NCBI GenBank assembly: GCA_963736505.1
Contig: CAVTOZ010000001.1
Span: 372,001 to 436,000, forward strand
Direction: 5' to 3'
Length of the DNA stretch: 64,000 nt
From: Solirubrobacter sp963736505
GTDB taxonomy: Bacteria; Actinomycetota; Thermoleophilia; Solirubrobacterales; Solirubrobacteraceae
Below the pieces are notes generated by a model. That model ran no database searches and had not been told where the DNA came from. It worked only from the letters and a program-made list of their open reading frames with translations. Below are positions 1 through 7,330 of the stretch, piece after piece (position 1 is the first letter of the stretch; every line of letters begins with the position of its first letter). The position numbers and the translations under genes were made by a program.

Positions 1-2
1 GG

Positions 3-413
3 ATCGTCGTCGAACCGGATCTGACACTCGACGGGCATCCCGAGGTGATCGCGATCGGCGACATGGTCAAGGTCCGCAGCGAGCCGCCGTACCCGGGCGT
101 GGCGCCGGTGGCGATGCAGATGGGCCGCTTCGCGGCGAAGCTCGTGCGCGCGCGGCTGAAGGGCGAGAAGGCGGGCGACTTCGCCTACCACGACAAGGGC
201 AACCTGGCCACGATCGGCCGCGCGCACGCGGTCGCCGACCTGCACCGGATCCGGCTCAGCGGCTTCCCGGCGTGGGCGATGTGGCTGCTGATCCACCTCT
301 GGTACCTGATCGGCTACCAGAACCGCCTGCTCGTGTTCCTGCGCTGGTCGATCAGCTTCTTCACGCACGGGCGCGGCGCCCGCCTGATCACGGGCGAAGA
401 CAACCTGCCGTAA
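3..413 (+). CDS. NDH-2-like NAD(P)/FAD-dependent oxidoreductase, C-terminal fragment
   Basis: The 5' end is cut off by the window edge, and 136 codons remain in frame from base 3. What is visible is the tail of a type II NADH dehydrogenase-like flavoprotein: a GHPEVIAIGD stretch matching the second FAD-binding motif of this family, then a PGVAPVAMQMG segment, and a hydrophobic C-terminal stretch (AMWLLIHLWYLIGY) of the kind that attaches NDH-2 enzymes to the membrane. By family, such enzymes pass electrons from NADH to quinone without pumping protons. Its last 26 bases overlap the convergent XRE regulator. The substrate cannot be judged because the N-terminal NADH site is missing. Confidence 0.75.
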   Translation: MVVEPDLTLDGHPEVIAIGDMVKVRSEPPYPGVAPVAMQMGRFAAKLVRARLKGEKAGDFAYHDKGNLATIGRAHAVADLHRIRLSGFPAWAMWLLIHLWYLIGYQNRLLVFLRWSISFFTHGRGARLITGEDNLP

Positions 414-1155
414 AACGGTCGGCCGGGAAGAACGCCTCGATCGAGAGCTCGGCGACGGTCACGTCGGCGGCGCCGCCGAACGTCGTGCGCGTGCTGAAGA
501 ACGTCAGGTCGCCGAGCTTCAGCGGCACGAAGATGTCGTGGCCAGGGGACGAGTCGGTCTCGCCGGGATAGGCGCTGAGCTCCTCGTACAGCGCCTGCAG
601 CTCCGTGTCGCCGGTCGCCGCGACGGAGCGGCCGAGGTCCTCGAGCAGGTGCGCGCGCCACTGCGGGAGGTTGGCGATCCGGGGCGCCATGCCGTCGGGG
701 TGAAGCGCGATCCGCAGCGTGTTGGCGGGCGGCTGGAGCAGGTGCGCGGCGACGCCCTCGGTGAGCAGCCTGACGGCCCGATTGGCGGCGAGCAGGTTCC
801 AGCCGCGGTCGACGACGACCGCGGGATACGGCTCGTGGGCCGCGAGCAGCTGGTCGATCGCCGTACGGACGGACTCCAGCTCGGGCGCGTCGAGCGAGCG
901 CTGGCCGAAGACGGGCGCGTACCCGGCCGCGAGCAGCAGCTCGTTGCGGGCGCGCAGCGGCACGTCGAGCTGCTCGGCGAGGTGCAGCACCATCGTCTCG
1001 CTCGGGCGGCTGCGGCCGGTCTCCACGAACGACAGGTGGCGGGCGGAGACCCCGGCGTCGAGCGCGAGCTCCAGCTGCGAGAGACGCCGCCGCTGACGCC
1101 AGCTCCGCAGCAGCGGCCCGACCCGGACCCTTACGTCGGAGGTAATTGAGGTCAT
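388..1155 (-). CDS. XRE-family regulator with MmyB-like ligand-binding domain
   Basis: A 255-residue DNA-binding protein. Residues about 10-70 form a helix-turn-helix (SQLELALDAGVSARHLSFVE), followed by GRSRPSETMVLHLAEQLDVPL, a signature of the XRE/MmyB group. The remaining ~170 residues fit the MmyB-like ligand-binding domain common in actinobacterial regulators. It is transcribed away from a SnoaL-like gene that starts only 26 bases off, so the two probably share one control region. A perfect 12-base palindrome (1153-1164) covers its own ATG, which suggests autoregulation. The ligand is unknown. Confidence 0.85.
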   Translation of the reverse strand: MTSITSDVRVRVGPLLRSWRQRRRLSQLELALDAGVSARHLSFVETGRSRPSETMVLHLAEQLDVPLRARNELLLAAGYAPVFGQRSLDAPELESVRTAIDQLLAAHEPYPAVVVDRGWNLLAANRAVRLLTEGVAAHLLQPPANTLRIALHPDGMAPRIANLPQWRAHLLEDLGRSVAATGDTELQALYEELSAYPGETDSSPGHDIFVPLKLGDLTFFSTRTTFGGAADVTVAELSIEAFFPADRFTAGCLRP

Positions 1156-1164
1156 GACGTCATG
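1153..1164. promoter_or_regulatory. 12-bp perfect palindrome over the XRE start codon
   Basis: CATGACGTCATG reads the same on both strands and contains the XRE gene's ATG. It lies in the 26-base gap to the divergent SnoaL-like gene. A partial copy (TTGACGTCCATG) follows at 1172-1184. It is a natural operator candidate for the XRE protein; the binding itself is inferred. Confidence 0.45.
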
Positions 1165-1181
1165 GTGGCACCTTGACGTCC

Positions 1182-1538
1182 ATGACCGACATCAACACCG
1201 TGGTTGAGCGCTACATCGCGAGCTGGAACGAGGGCGACGCCGATCGCCGCCGCGAGCTCGTGTCGCGGACCTGGACCGAGGGCGGGTCCTACGTCGACCC
1301 GCTGATGGCGGGCCGCGGCGCCGACGAGATCGCCGCGATGATCGGGGCTGCCCAGGAGCAGTTCCCCGGCCACCGCTTCGAGCTCGCCTTCGGCCCGGAC
1401 GCCCACAACGGCAACGTCCGGTTCGCCTGGAATATGGTGGGTGCCGGCGGCAAGGTGGCCGCCGGCGTCGACTTCGCCACCGTCGCCCCCGACGGCCGGC
1501 TGGCGACCGTGACGGGCTTCCTCGAGCCTCCGGCATAA
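1182..1538 (+). CDS. SnoaL-like / NTF2-fold protein
   Basis: A small protein of 118 residues with the features of the SnoaL-like polyketide cyclase/NTF2 fold: an N-terminal helix with YIASWNEGDADRRRELV, then a WTEGGSYVDPLMAGRGADEIAAM motif region and a beta-sheet half with NVRFAWNMVG. Members form cone-shaped barrels that act as small isomerases, hydrolases or binding proteins, and the substrate here cannot be told. ATG at 1182 is chosen; an in-frame TTG lies 9 bases upstream at 1173. It is divergent from the XRE gene and followed 37 bases later by a TetR gene on the same strand. Confidence 0.75.
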   Translation: MTDINTVVERYIASWNEGDADRRRELVSRTWTEGGSYVDPLMAGRGADEIAAMIGAAQEQFPGHRFELAFGPDAHNGNVRFAWNMVGAGGKVAAGVDFATVAPDGRLATVTGFLEPPA

Positions 1539-1563
1539 AGAGACCGCTTGCGGGCGACGTTAT

Positions 1564-1573
1564 AGTCGCGACT
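1564..1573. promoter_or_regulatory. Palindrome between -10-like box and TetR start
   Basis: AGTCGCGACT is a perfect 10-base palindrome. It overlaps a TATAGT -10-like box (1561-1566) and ends two bases before the ATG of the TetR gene. The placement is ideal for self-repression. No experimental support; short palindromes also arise by chance in GC-rich DNA. Confidence 0.4.
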
Positions 1574-1575
1574 CG

Positions 1576-2205
1576 ATGGGAACGTCGCCCGCGGAGGGTC
1601 CTAGCGCGCGGGAGCGGATCCTCGCGACCGCGTACGAGCTCTTCAGCCGCCATGGCACCCACGCGGTCGGCGTGGATGCGATCGTGGCCGGCTCCGGCGT
1701 CGCGAAGATGTCGCTCTACCGCAACTTCGGCTCCAAGGATGAGCTGATCCTGGAGTTCCTGCGCCGGCGCGAGCAGCTGTGGACGCGCGACTGGCTGCAG
1801 GCCGAGGTGATGAGCCGGGCGTCGGAGCCGGCCGACCGGCTGCTGGCGATCTTCGACGTGTTCGGCGAGTGGTTCGCGCGCCCGGACTACGAGGGCTGCG
1901 CGTTCGTCAACGTGATGCTCGAGGTCACCGAGCCGACGCACCCTGTCCGCGAGGCGACCGTCGAGCACCTGGCCAGGATCCGGGCATTCCTGCGCGGCCT
2001 GGCCGAGGAGGCGGGGATCGCCGACCCCGACCCGTTCGCGCGCCAGTGGCACATCCTGATGAAGGGGTCGCTCATCGCGGCTGCCGAAGGCGACGCCGAC
2101 GCGGGGCGGCGGGCGGCGGAGATGGGCCGCCTGCTGCTGCGCGAAGCACTGCCGACACCAGACCTGCCAGCGACGAGCTCAGCAGCAGCTCGTCCGCGGA
2201 CCTGA
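1576..2205 (+). CDS. TetR/AcrR-family transcriptional regulator
   Basis: A 209-residue TetR protein. The N-terminal helix-turn-helix is clear: RERILATAYELFSRHG, then VGVDAIVAGSGVAKMSLYRNF and GSKDELILEFL. The C-terminal half has the YEGCAFVNVMLEV segment typical of one TetR C-terminal subfamily. ATG at 1576 sits ten bases after a TATAGT box, so the mRNA is probably leaderless or nearly so. Its last 134 bases are also the antisense of the end of the pabBC gene, an unusually long convergent overlap. The target may be itself or the upstream SnoaL-like gene. Confidence 0.88.
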   Translation: MGTSPAEGPSARERILATAYELFSRHGTHAVGVDAIVAGSGVAKMSLYRNFGSKDELILEFLRRREQLWTRDWLQAEVMSRASEPADRLLAIFDVFGEWFARPDYEGCAFVNVMLEVTEPTHPVREATVEHLARIRAFLRGLAEEAGIADPDPFARQWHILMKGSLIAAAEGDADAGRRAAEMGRLLLREALPTPDLPATSSAAARPRT

Positions 2206-3952
2206 GGTCCGCCAGCGTCAGCCGCCGCGCGATCGCGCGCGGGCGCGACGTGCTCGGCAGGATGCGGCCGTCCTCGGCGGGCGTGTAGAGCGTCCCGCCG
2301 TCGCGGATCAGGACCGCCGCCCACGCGGCTTCGAGCACGCTCCCGTCGGCGTCGATCAGCAGCGGCGTCGTCCCGTCGCGCGAGAGCGCGCCGAGCAGGT
2401 CGCGGTCGCGCCACTTGCGGTCCCCGAGGCCGCCGGGGAGCACGTACGGCGTCAGCACGATCGGGAGCGCGCGCGGGGTGAGCGGGCGGAACGTCGCGCC
2501 GTCGGCGTCGAGCCGCAGCGCGCCGTCGCCGCGCAGCTGCGGAATCTCCGGGCTCGCCCGCAGGCGCTCGAGGTGGGCGGCGAGATTGAGCGGCTCGCCG
2601 TCGCGCACGAGGATCGTCTCGAAGACGCCGCGCGCCGGATCGGGGCGGTGGCGGCCCGGGGCGAGCGCGGGCGCGACGGCCGGCGAGACCTCGGCGGCGA
2701 CGGCGAGGCGGATCGATCCACCGGCCGCCGCGACCAGCGGGCGGGCCTTCACGAGGCATTCCTCAAGCTCAGCCCGAGGGTCAGAGTCGGCCACGATCCC
2801 GCCTCCGGCGCCCAGCCAGAGCCTGCCGTCGCGCGCTTCGAACGTTCGGATCGCGACGTTCAGCTCCAGTCCGGCGTGCGGGCTCGCGAAGCCGATCGCG
2901 CCGGTGTACGCCTCGCGGCCGGTCGCCTCGAGCTCGGAGATCACGTGCATCGCCTGGACCTTGGGCGCGCCGGTGACCGACCCGGGCGGGAACGTCGCGC
3001 GCAGCAGCGCGCCGTCGCCGGCATCCTCGCGCAGCCGCCCGCGGACCTCGGACACGAGGTGCCAGACGCCCGGGTGCGCCTGCGCCTCCGGCGCCTCGGG
3101 CGCGACGACGCTGCCGTACTCGCACACGCGCCCGAGGTCGTTGCGCATCAGGTCGACGATCATCACGTGCTCGGCGCGGTCCTTCGCCGACGCGCGCAGC
3201 GCCTCCGGGTCGCCGGAGCGCGGGATCGTGCCCTTGATCGGGCCGGTCGCCACGTCGCGCCCCCGGCGGCGCAGGAAGAGCTCCGGCGACAGGCTCGCGA
3301 TCCCGCCCCACGGCGCGGGGAAGCACGCGCCGTAGGCCGGCTGCAGCGCGCTCGCCGTGCGCGCGTACAGGTCCGCCACGTCGCCCTCCCACTCGGTCTC
3401 CAGCCGCAGGCACAGGTTGGCCTGGAACACCTCGCCGGCCGCGATCCGCTCGACGCACTCGCGCACCGCCCACATGTGCCCGGCCGCGCCGGGCGCGCGC
3501 GGCGCGAGCTCCCCCACGGCGGGGTCGCCGGGCTCCGGCGCCGCGTCCAGCTTCGCGCACAGCTCCTCCAGGCGCCCCGGGCACTCCTCGAGCGCCTCGA
3601 ACCACCATTGCCCGTCGCCGTCCAGCCGCAGCACGTGGTCGTAGTAGGCGAGGTGGAAGCCGGGCAGCGGCGCCGGGCGCGGCGGTTGCGGCGGCAGCCG
3701 CTCGACGCGCGCGCCGAGCCCGTACCCGAGCCAGCCGAACCAGCCTCCGCCGACGACCGCGTCGCCGGACGGGGGCGGCAGCTCGTCGAGCAGCGCGAAC
3801 GGGTCCCCCTCCTCCACGACGTTGCGCGGCGACGCCCCGACGATCGCCCCGCCGCCGGCCCAGCGCCCCGTCAGCGCGAACGGCCACGGCTCGTCGCGCA
3901 GCGCGAGCAGCACGCGTTCCGGCGGGAGGGAGCAGTCCAGCGCGACGCGCAC
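2072..3952 (-). CDS. pabB: Fused aminodeoxychorismate synthase component I / aminodeoxychorismate lyase
   Basis: A 626-residue two-domain enzyme of the p-aminobenzoate branch of folate synthesis. The first ~400 residues are the chorismate-binding PabB domain: VFQANLCLRL, PIKGTIPRS with the PabB-type lysine, VDLMRNDLGRV and PPGSVTGAPKVQAM. The rest is a PabC-like PLP lyase: RGVFETILVRDG, then LGDRKWRDRD carrying a likely PLP lysine, and DGSVLEA. Together they would turn chorismate plus ammonia into PABA; the glutaminase (PabA) is not here. GTG at 3952 is chosen because the preceding gene ends 12 bases upstream. The last 22 or so residues beyond the conserved SSSLAGLVSAV end lie opposite the TetR gene and look like read-on sequence. 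Confidence 0.9.
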   Translation of the reverse strand: MRVALDCSLPPERVLLALRDEPWPFALTGRWAGGGAIVGASPRNVVEEGDPFALLDELPPPSGDAVVGGGWFGWLGYGLGARVERLPPQPPRPAPLPGFHLAYYDHVLRLDGDGQWWFEALEECPGRLEELCAKLDAAPEPGDPAVGELAPRAPGAAGHMWAVRECVERIAAGEVFQANLCLRLETEWEGDVADLYARTASALQPAYGACFPAPWGGIASLSPELFLRRRGRDVATGPIKGTIPRSGDPEALRASAKDRAEHVMIVDLMRNDLGRVCEYGSVVAPEAPEAQAHPGVWHLVSEVRGRLREDAGDGALLRATFPPGSVTGAPKVQAMHVISELEATGREAYTGAIGFASPHAGLELNVAIRTFEARDGRLWLGAGGGIVADSDPRAELEECLVKARPLVAAAGGSIRLAVAAEVSPAVAPALAPGRHRPDPARGVFETILVRDGEPLNLAAHLERLRASPEIPQLRGDGALRLDADGATFRPLTPRALPIVLTPYVLPGGLGDRKWRDRDLLGALSRDGTTPLLIDADGSVLEAAWAAVLIRDGGTLYTPAEDGRILPSTSRPRAIARRLTLADLRSADELLLSSSLAGLVSAVLRAAAGGPSPPPAAPRRRRLRQPR

Positions 3953-3963
3953 GCACCCGAACG

Positions 3964-5883
3964 CTAGACGAGGGCGGGGTCGGCGATCACCTCCACCAGC
4001 GACGGGCCGTCGTATGCGAGCGCGCGCTCGAGCGCGTCGTCCAGCTCGGAGGCCGACTCCACGCGGATTCCGAGCGCGCCGGAGATGTCGGCGTAGGCGG
4101 CGAACGACGGGTTGTGCAGGGAGGTCTCCCAGACCTCCCACTCGCCCGCGCGCTGCTCCTTGCTGATCTTCCCCAGCTGGCCGTTGTTGAGCAGGACGTG
4201 CGTGATGTTCATGCCGTGCTTGACCGCGGTCAGGAGCTCCGCCATGTACTGCGCGAAGCCGCCGTCGCCCGTGATGCAGACGATCGGGCGAGCGCCCCCG
4301 GTCGCGGCCCACGCGCCGATGGCGGCCGGGTAGCCGAAGCCGATCGAGCCCAGGTAGCCGGACATCAGCACCGCCTGGCCGGCGCGGCTTTCGAAGTAGC
4401 GCCCGAACGAGTACGCGTTGTTGCCGACGTCGACCGCCAGCACCGCGTCCGCCGGGACGACGCGGTTCATCGCGGCGAACACGGCCGCGCTGGCCACGCC
4501 GCCGCCGCGATCGTCGATCGCGCGGCTCGCCTTCTCGGCCCTCCACAGCGCCCAGCGCTCGGCCAGCTCGCCGCGCTGGTCGACCGTCGCCACCGGTCCC
4601 AGGGATCCGGCGAGCAGCGCCAAGGTGACGCCGATCTCGCCCCACACCGGCACCTCGACGGCGTGGAACTTGCCCAGCTGCAGCGGATCGAAGTCGACCT
4701 GCACGATCGGCTTGCCGGCGTAGATCCCGGTGTGCGTCGAGAACGACGCGCCGAGCACCAGGAGCACGTCGGCCTCGTTCATGAACCAGCTCGCGACGGG
4801 CGTCCCGGAGCGCCCGAGCACGCCGCAGGCCAGCGGATGGTCGTCGCCGATCAGGCCCTTCGCCTTGAACGTCGTGATCACCGGCGCGCCCAGCTGCTCG
4901 GCGAACGCCGCGACCTCCGCGGCATGGAACCGCGCCCCGTGGCCGGCGATGATCACGGGCCGCTTCGCGCCCCGCAGCAGCGCCAGCGCGCGTTCCACCG
5001 CGTCCGCCGGCGGCGTGATGGTCGTGGGGGTCAACCGACCCTCAGGGCCGCCGGCGGACGCTTCGGGAGCGGGGAGGGTCTGCACCTGGTCGGGGAAGAT
5101 GAGATGGGAGACGTCACGCCGCACCAGCGCGTGCTTGCACGCGAGGTTCATCAGCTCGGCGTGGCGGCTGGACTCGAGCACCGTCTGGCTGAACGCGGCG
5201 ACGTTCGCGAACGCGGCGGCCAGGTCGACCTCCTGGAAGTCGCCCGGGCCGAGCACCTGGGTCGCGACCTGGCCGGTCAGCGCGAGCACGGGCGAGCGGT
5301 CGACCTTCGCGTCGTAGAGGCCGGTGAGCAGGTTCGTCGCCCCCGGCCCCGCGATCGACAGGCACGCCGCCGGACGGCCGGTCAGCTTCCCGTAGGCCGA
5401 GGCGGCGAACGCGGCCGCGCCCTCGTGGCGGATCCCGATGTAGGTCAGCTCCGGCCGCCGCCGCAGCGCGTCCGCGAGCCCGAGGTTCGAGTGCCCGACC
5501 ATGCCGAACACGTGCCGGACGCCCCAGTTGACCATCGTCTCGACCATCACGTCGGCGACCGTGCGCACGTGCGGCGCCTCGGCCTCGACGCCGACCCAGA
5601 CGCCGTCCTCGCGCACCTCGACCGGGAACGCCGGGACGCCGTCGCCGTACTCCGACGCGCCGTCCAGCGGGCAGTAGTCGTAGCCGTGCCAGGGGCAGCG
5701 CAGCATCCCCTTCTCGATCGTGCCCTCCCCGAGCGGGCCGCCCTGGTGCGGACAGCGGTTGTCGAGCGCGCCGTAGCGCCCGTCGAAGTGGGTGAGCGCC
5801 AGGCTCCGGTGGCCGGCGGTGACGGTCTTCACGCGCCCTTCGGGGAGCTCGTCGAGCGCGGCGACGCGGTGCCAGTCGTGCAT
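3964..5883 (-). CDS. Rieske [2Fe-2S] domain fused to ThDP-dependent (acetolactate synthase/pyruvate oxidase-like) enzyme
   Basis: A 639-residue fusion. Residues 1-105 are a Rieske ferredoxin-like domain with both cluster motifs intact (C44-P-H46 and C63-P-W-H66). From about 107 it becomes a complete thiamine-diphosphate enzyme of the acetolactate synthase/pyruvate oxidase type: catalytic glutamate E154 in RHEGAAAF, a GPGATN motif, and the ThDP/Mg motif GDGGF...LLNN near residues 530-560. Such enzymes decarboxylate 2-oxo acids. The attached Rieske cluster suggests electrons are drawn from or fed to the ThDP intermediate, which is inference. It sits 30 bases after the anti-sigma gene and 12 bases before pabBC. 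Confidence 0.9.
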   Translation of the reverse strand: MHDWHRVAALDELPEGRVKTVTAGHRSLALTHFDGRYGALDNRCPHQGGPLGEGTIEKGMLRCPWHGYDYCPLDGASEYGDGVPAFPVEVREDGVWVGVEAEAPHVRTVADVMVETMVNWGVRHVFGMVGHSNLGLADALRRRPELTYIGIRHEGAAAFAASAYGKLTGRPAACLSIAGPGATNLLTGLYDAKVDRSPVLALTGQVATQVLGPGDFQEVDLAAAFANVAAFSQTVLESSRHAELMNLACKHALVRRDVSHLIFPDQVQTLPAPEASAGGPEGRLTPTTITPPADAVERALALLRGAKRPVIIAGHGARFHAAEVAAFAEQLGAPVITTFKAKGLIGDDHPLACGVLGRSGTPVASWFMNEADVLLVLGASFSTHTGIYAGKPIVQVDFDPLQLGKFHAVEVPVWGEIGVTLALLAGSLGPVATVDQRGELAERWALWRAEKASRAIDDRGGGVASAAVFAAMNRVVPADAVLAVDVGNNAYSFGRYFESRAGQAVLMSGYLGSIGFGYPAAIGAWAATGGARPIVCITGDGGFAQYMAELLTAVKHGMNITHVLLNNGQLGKISKEQRAGEWEVWETSLHNPSFAAYADISGALGIRVESASELDDALERALAYDGPSLVEVIADPALV

Positions 5884-5913
5884 GCCGGTGCAGTCCCGGC
5901 AGGCGGCGGCGCG

Positions 5914-6159
5914 TTACAGCTGCAGTTCGCGGAACGCGCGCAGCAGGTCGGCCTGCACGTCGGGCGAGAGCTGGGGGACCTCCACGCGGCCCGCCACGCC
6001 GATCACGAGGCGGAACTGCTCGACGTACTCCGTGCATGCCTCGCACTCCTCCAGGTGCGCCTCCAGCCGCAGCCGGTCGCGCGCGGGCAGCGCGTCCTCG
6101 AGGTAGTCCGTCAGCACCTCGACCAGCTCCTGGCAGGGCATCTCGGGCAGCGAGCTCAC
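5914..6159 (-). CDS. Zinc-finger anti-sigma factor
   Basis: An 81-residue soluble protein with the ZAS signature H-x3-C-x2-C (AHLEECEAC), preceded by a helix with LTDYLEDALP. Zinc-containing anti-sigma factors of this size hold an ECF sigma factor inactive. GTG at 6159 is chosen because it forms a GTGA overlap with the stop of the sigma gene, so the pair is translationally coupled. There is no membrane segment, so the partner is likely held in the cytoplasm and the signal may be redox or metal. The downstream Rieske/ThDP gene lies only 30 bases further. Confidence 0.87.
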   Translation of the reverse strand: MSSLPEMPCQELVEVLTDYLEDALPARDRLRLEAHLEECEACTEYVEQFRLVIGVAGRVEVPQLSPDVQADLLRAFRELQL

Positions 6160-6737
6160 GCCAGCGCCTCCAGGTCGGCGCGCACGCGGGAGCGGGCGCG
6201 GTGCAGCAGCACGCGCTGGTTGCCCTCGCTCAGCTCGAGCGCATGGCACACGTCGGGTCCGTCCCATCCCTGCACGTCTCTCAGGGTAATCACCAGCCGC
6301 TGCATCGGCGGCAGGCGCTCGATCGCGGCGCGGACGTGCGAGAGCGTCTCGGCCGTCTCGGCGATCTCATGCGGCTCGACCGACCAGTGGCGCGGCCACT
6401 TCGGGTGCGTGGGCGGCAGGAAGCGGTCCGGGTCCACGGACGGCTCGGGCTCCAGCGGCAGGTGCCGCGGCTCGCGCGCGCCGCGCGTCCGCGCCCGGTT
6501 GGCCGCGATCCGGAACAGCCACGTCTTCACGCTCGAGCGCTCCTCGAACCGATCGATGCCGCGGATCACGCCGAGCCAGGTCTCCTGCACGACCTCCTCG
6601 GCGATCGCCCGGCTGGGGACGAAGGTCTGCGCGAACCGCTGCAGGGCGGGCGAGTAGCGCCCGACGAGCTCGACGAACGCCGCCTCGTCGCCTGCGCGGA
6701 GACCGGCGAGCAGCCGCGCGTCGGGATCGGGGATCAC
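6156..6737 (-). CDS. ECF-type RNA polymerase sigma factor
   Basis: A 193-residue ECF sigma factor. Region 2 (about residues 10-90) shows LVGRYSPALQRFAQTF, AEEVVQETWLGVIRG and VKTWLFRIAANRAR. The linker is proline-rich (DPDRFLPPTHPKWPRHW). Region 4 (about 130-190) has LPPMQRLVITLRDVQGW and a recognition helix. GTG at 6737 is used because codons further upstream give an arginine-rich stretch without homology. It heads a leftward operon (sigma, anti-sigma, Rieske/ThDP, pabBC), so those enzymes may belong to its regulon, as is common for autoregulated ECF operons. Confidence 0.9.
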   Translation of the reverse strand: MIPDPDARLLAGLRAGDEAAFVELVGRYSPALQRFAQTFVPSRAIAEEVVQETWLGVIRGIDRFEERSSVKTWLFRIAANRARTRGAREPRHLPLEPEPSVDPDRFLPPTHPKWPRHWSVEPHEIAETAETLSHVRAAIERLPPMQRLVITLRDVQGWDGPDVCHALELSEGNQRVLLHRARSRVRADLEALA

Positions 6738-6781
6738 GACGCAACCGTAACGCCCGCGCCCGCTGCGGGACGATGAGGGGC

Positions 6782-7330
6782 ATGAGCTTCGTCGAGACAC
6801 GCGAGACACTGCACGAACTGGCGGGCGACCTCTCGCGCCGCCGCAAGCAGGCCACCGGGAGCGAGGACGACTTCACGCTCGCGGTGCTCGAGCGCGGCTG
6901 GGGCATCCCGGGCGGGCAGGTCCGCGTCGAGGGAGCCGAGCTGGTCACCCGGGCCGCGGACGGCGCCGAGACGCGCGCGCCGCTCGGCGTCGACGCGGCC
7001 GACGCCGCGAAGCTGGCCGAGTTCTTCGCGTTCGTCCAGGACGCGCTCGAGACGCTGATCGGCGAGGCGGCGTCGCCGTCGGCGATCAACCTGTTCCCGG
7101 AGCACTTCGACGTCGCGTTCGACGACCGCGAGGTCACGTACGGCGGCTCGCCGGGCGACGAGAACCACGACGCGCCGTACCTCTACGTCGCGCCGTGGAC
7201 GGCGCCGCCGCCCGCGCCCGAGTGGAACGCGAACGGCTTCACGGGCGCCGAGGCCCCGTGGGGCTCGCGCGACGCGGCGCTGGCCTTCTTCCGCGCCCGC
7301 CGCGACGCCCTCTCAGGCACAGCCGCGTGA
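6782..7330 (+). CDS. Conserved hypothetical protein
   Basis: A 182-residue soluble protein that I cannot assign to a named family. It has an N-terminal helix (LHELAGDLSRRRKQ), a central ERGWGIPGGQVRV strand region, and a conserved-looking second half with EHFDVAFDDREV, TYGGSPGDENHDAPYLYV and APW followed by EWNANGFTG. The WNA/FTG and PYLYV motifs look like family signatures, not random sequence. ATG at 6782 is preferred; another in-frame ATG lies at 6773. It is divergent from the sigma gene, and its last 18 bases overlap the convergent membrane P-loop gene. Confidence 0.6.
   Translation: MSFVETRETLHELAGDLSRRRKQATGSEDDFTLAVLERGWGIPGGQVRVEGAELVTRAADGAETRAPLGVDAADAAKLAEFFAFVQDALETLIGEAASPSAINLFPEHFDVAFDDREVTYGGSPGDENHDAPYLYVAPWTAPPPAPEWNANGFTGAEAPWGSRDAALAFFRARRDALSGTAA

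Noticed and set aside
4114..6657. An 847-codon plus-strand frame over the Rieske-ThDP gene
   Set aside because: Antisense shadow; the opposite strand has intact Rieske and ThDP motifs.
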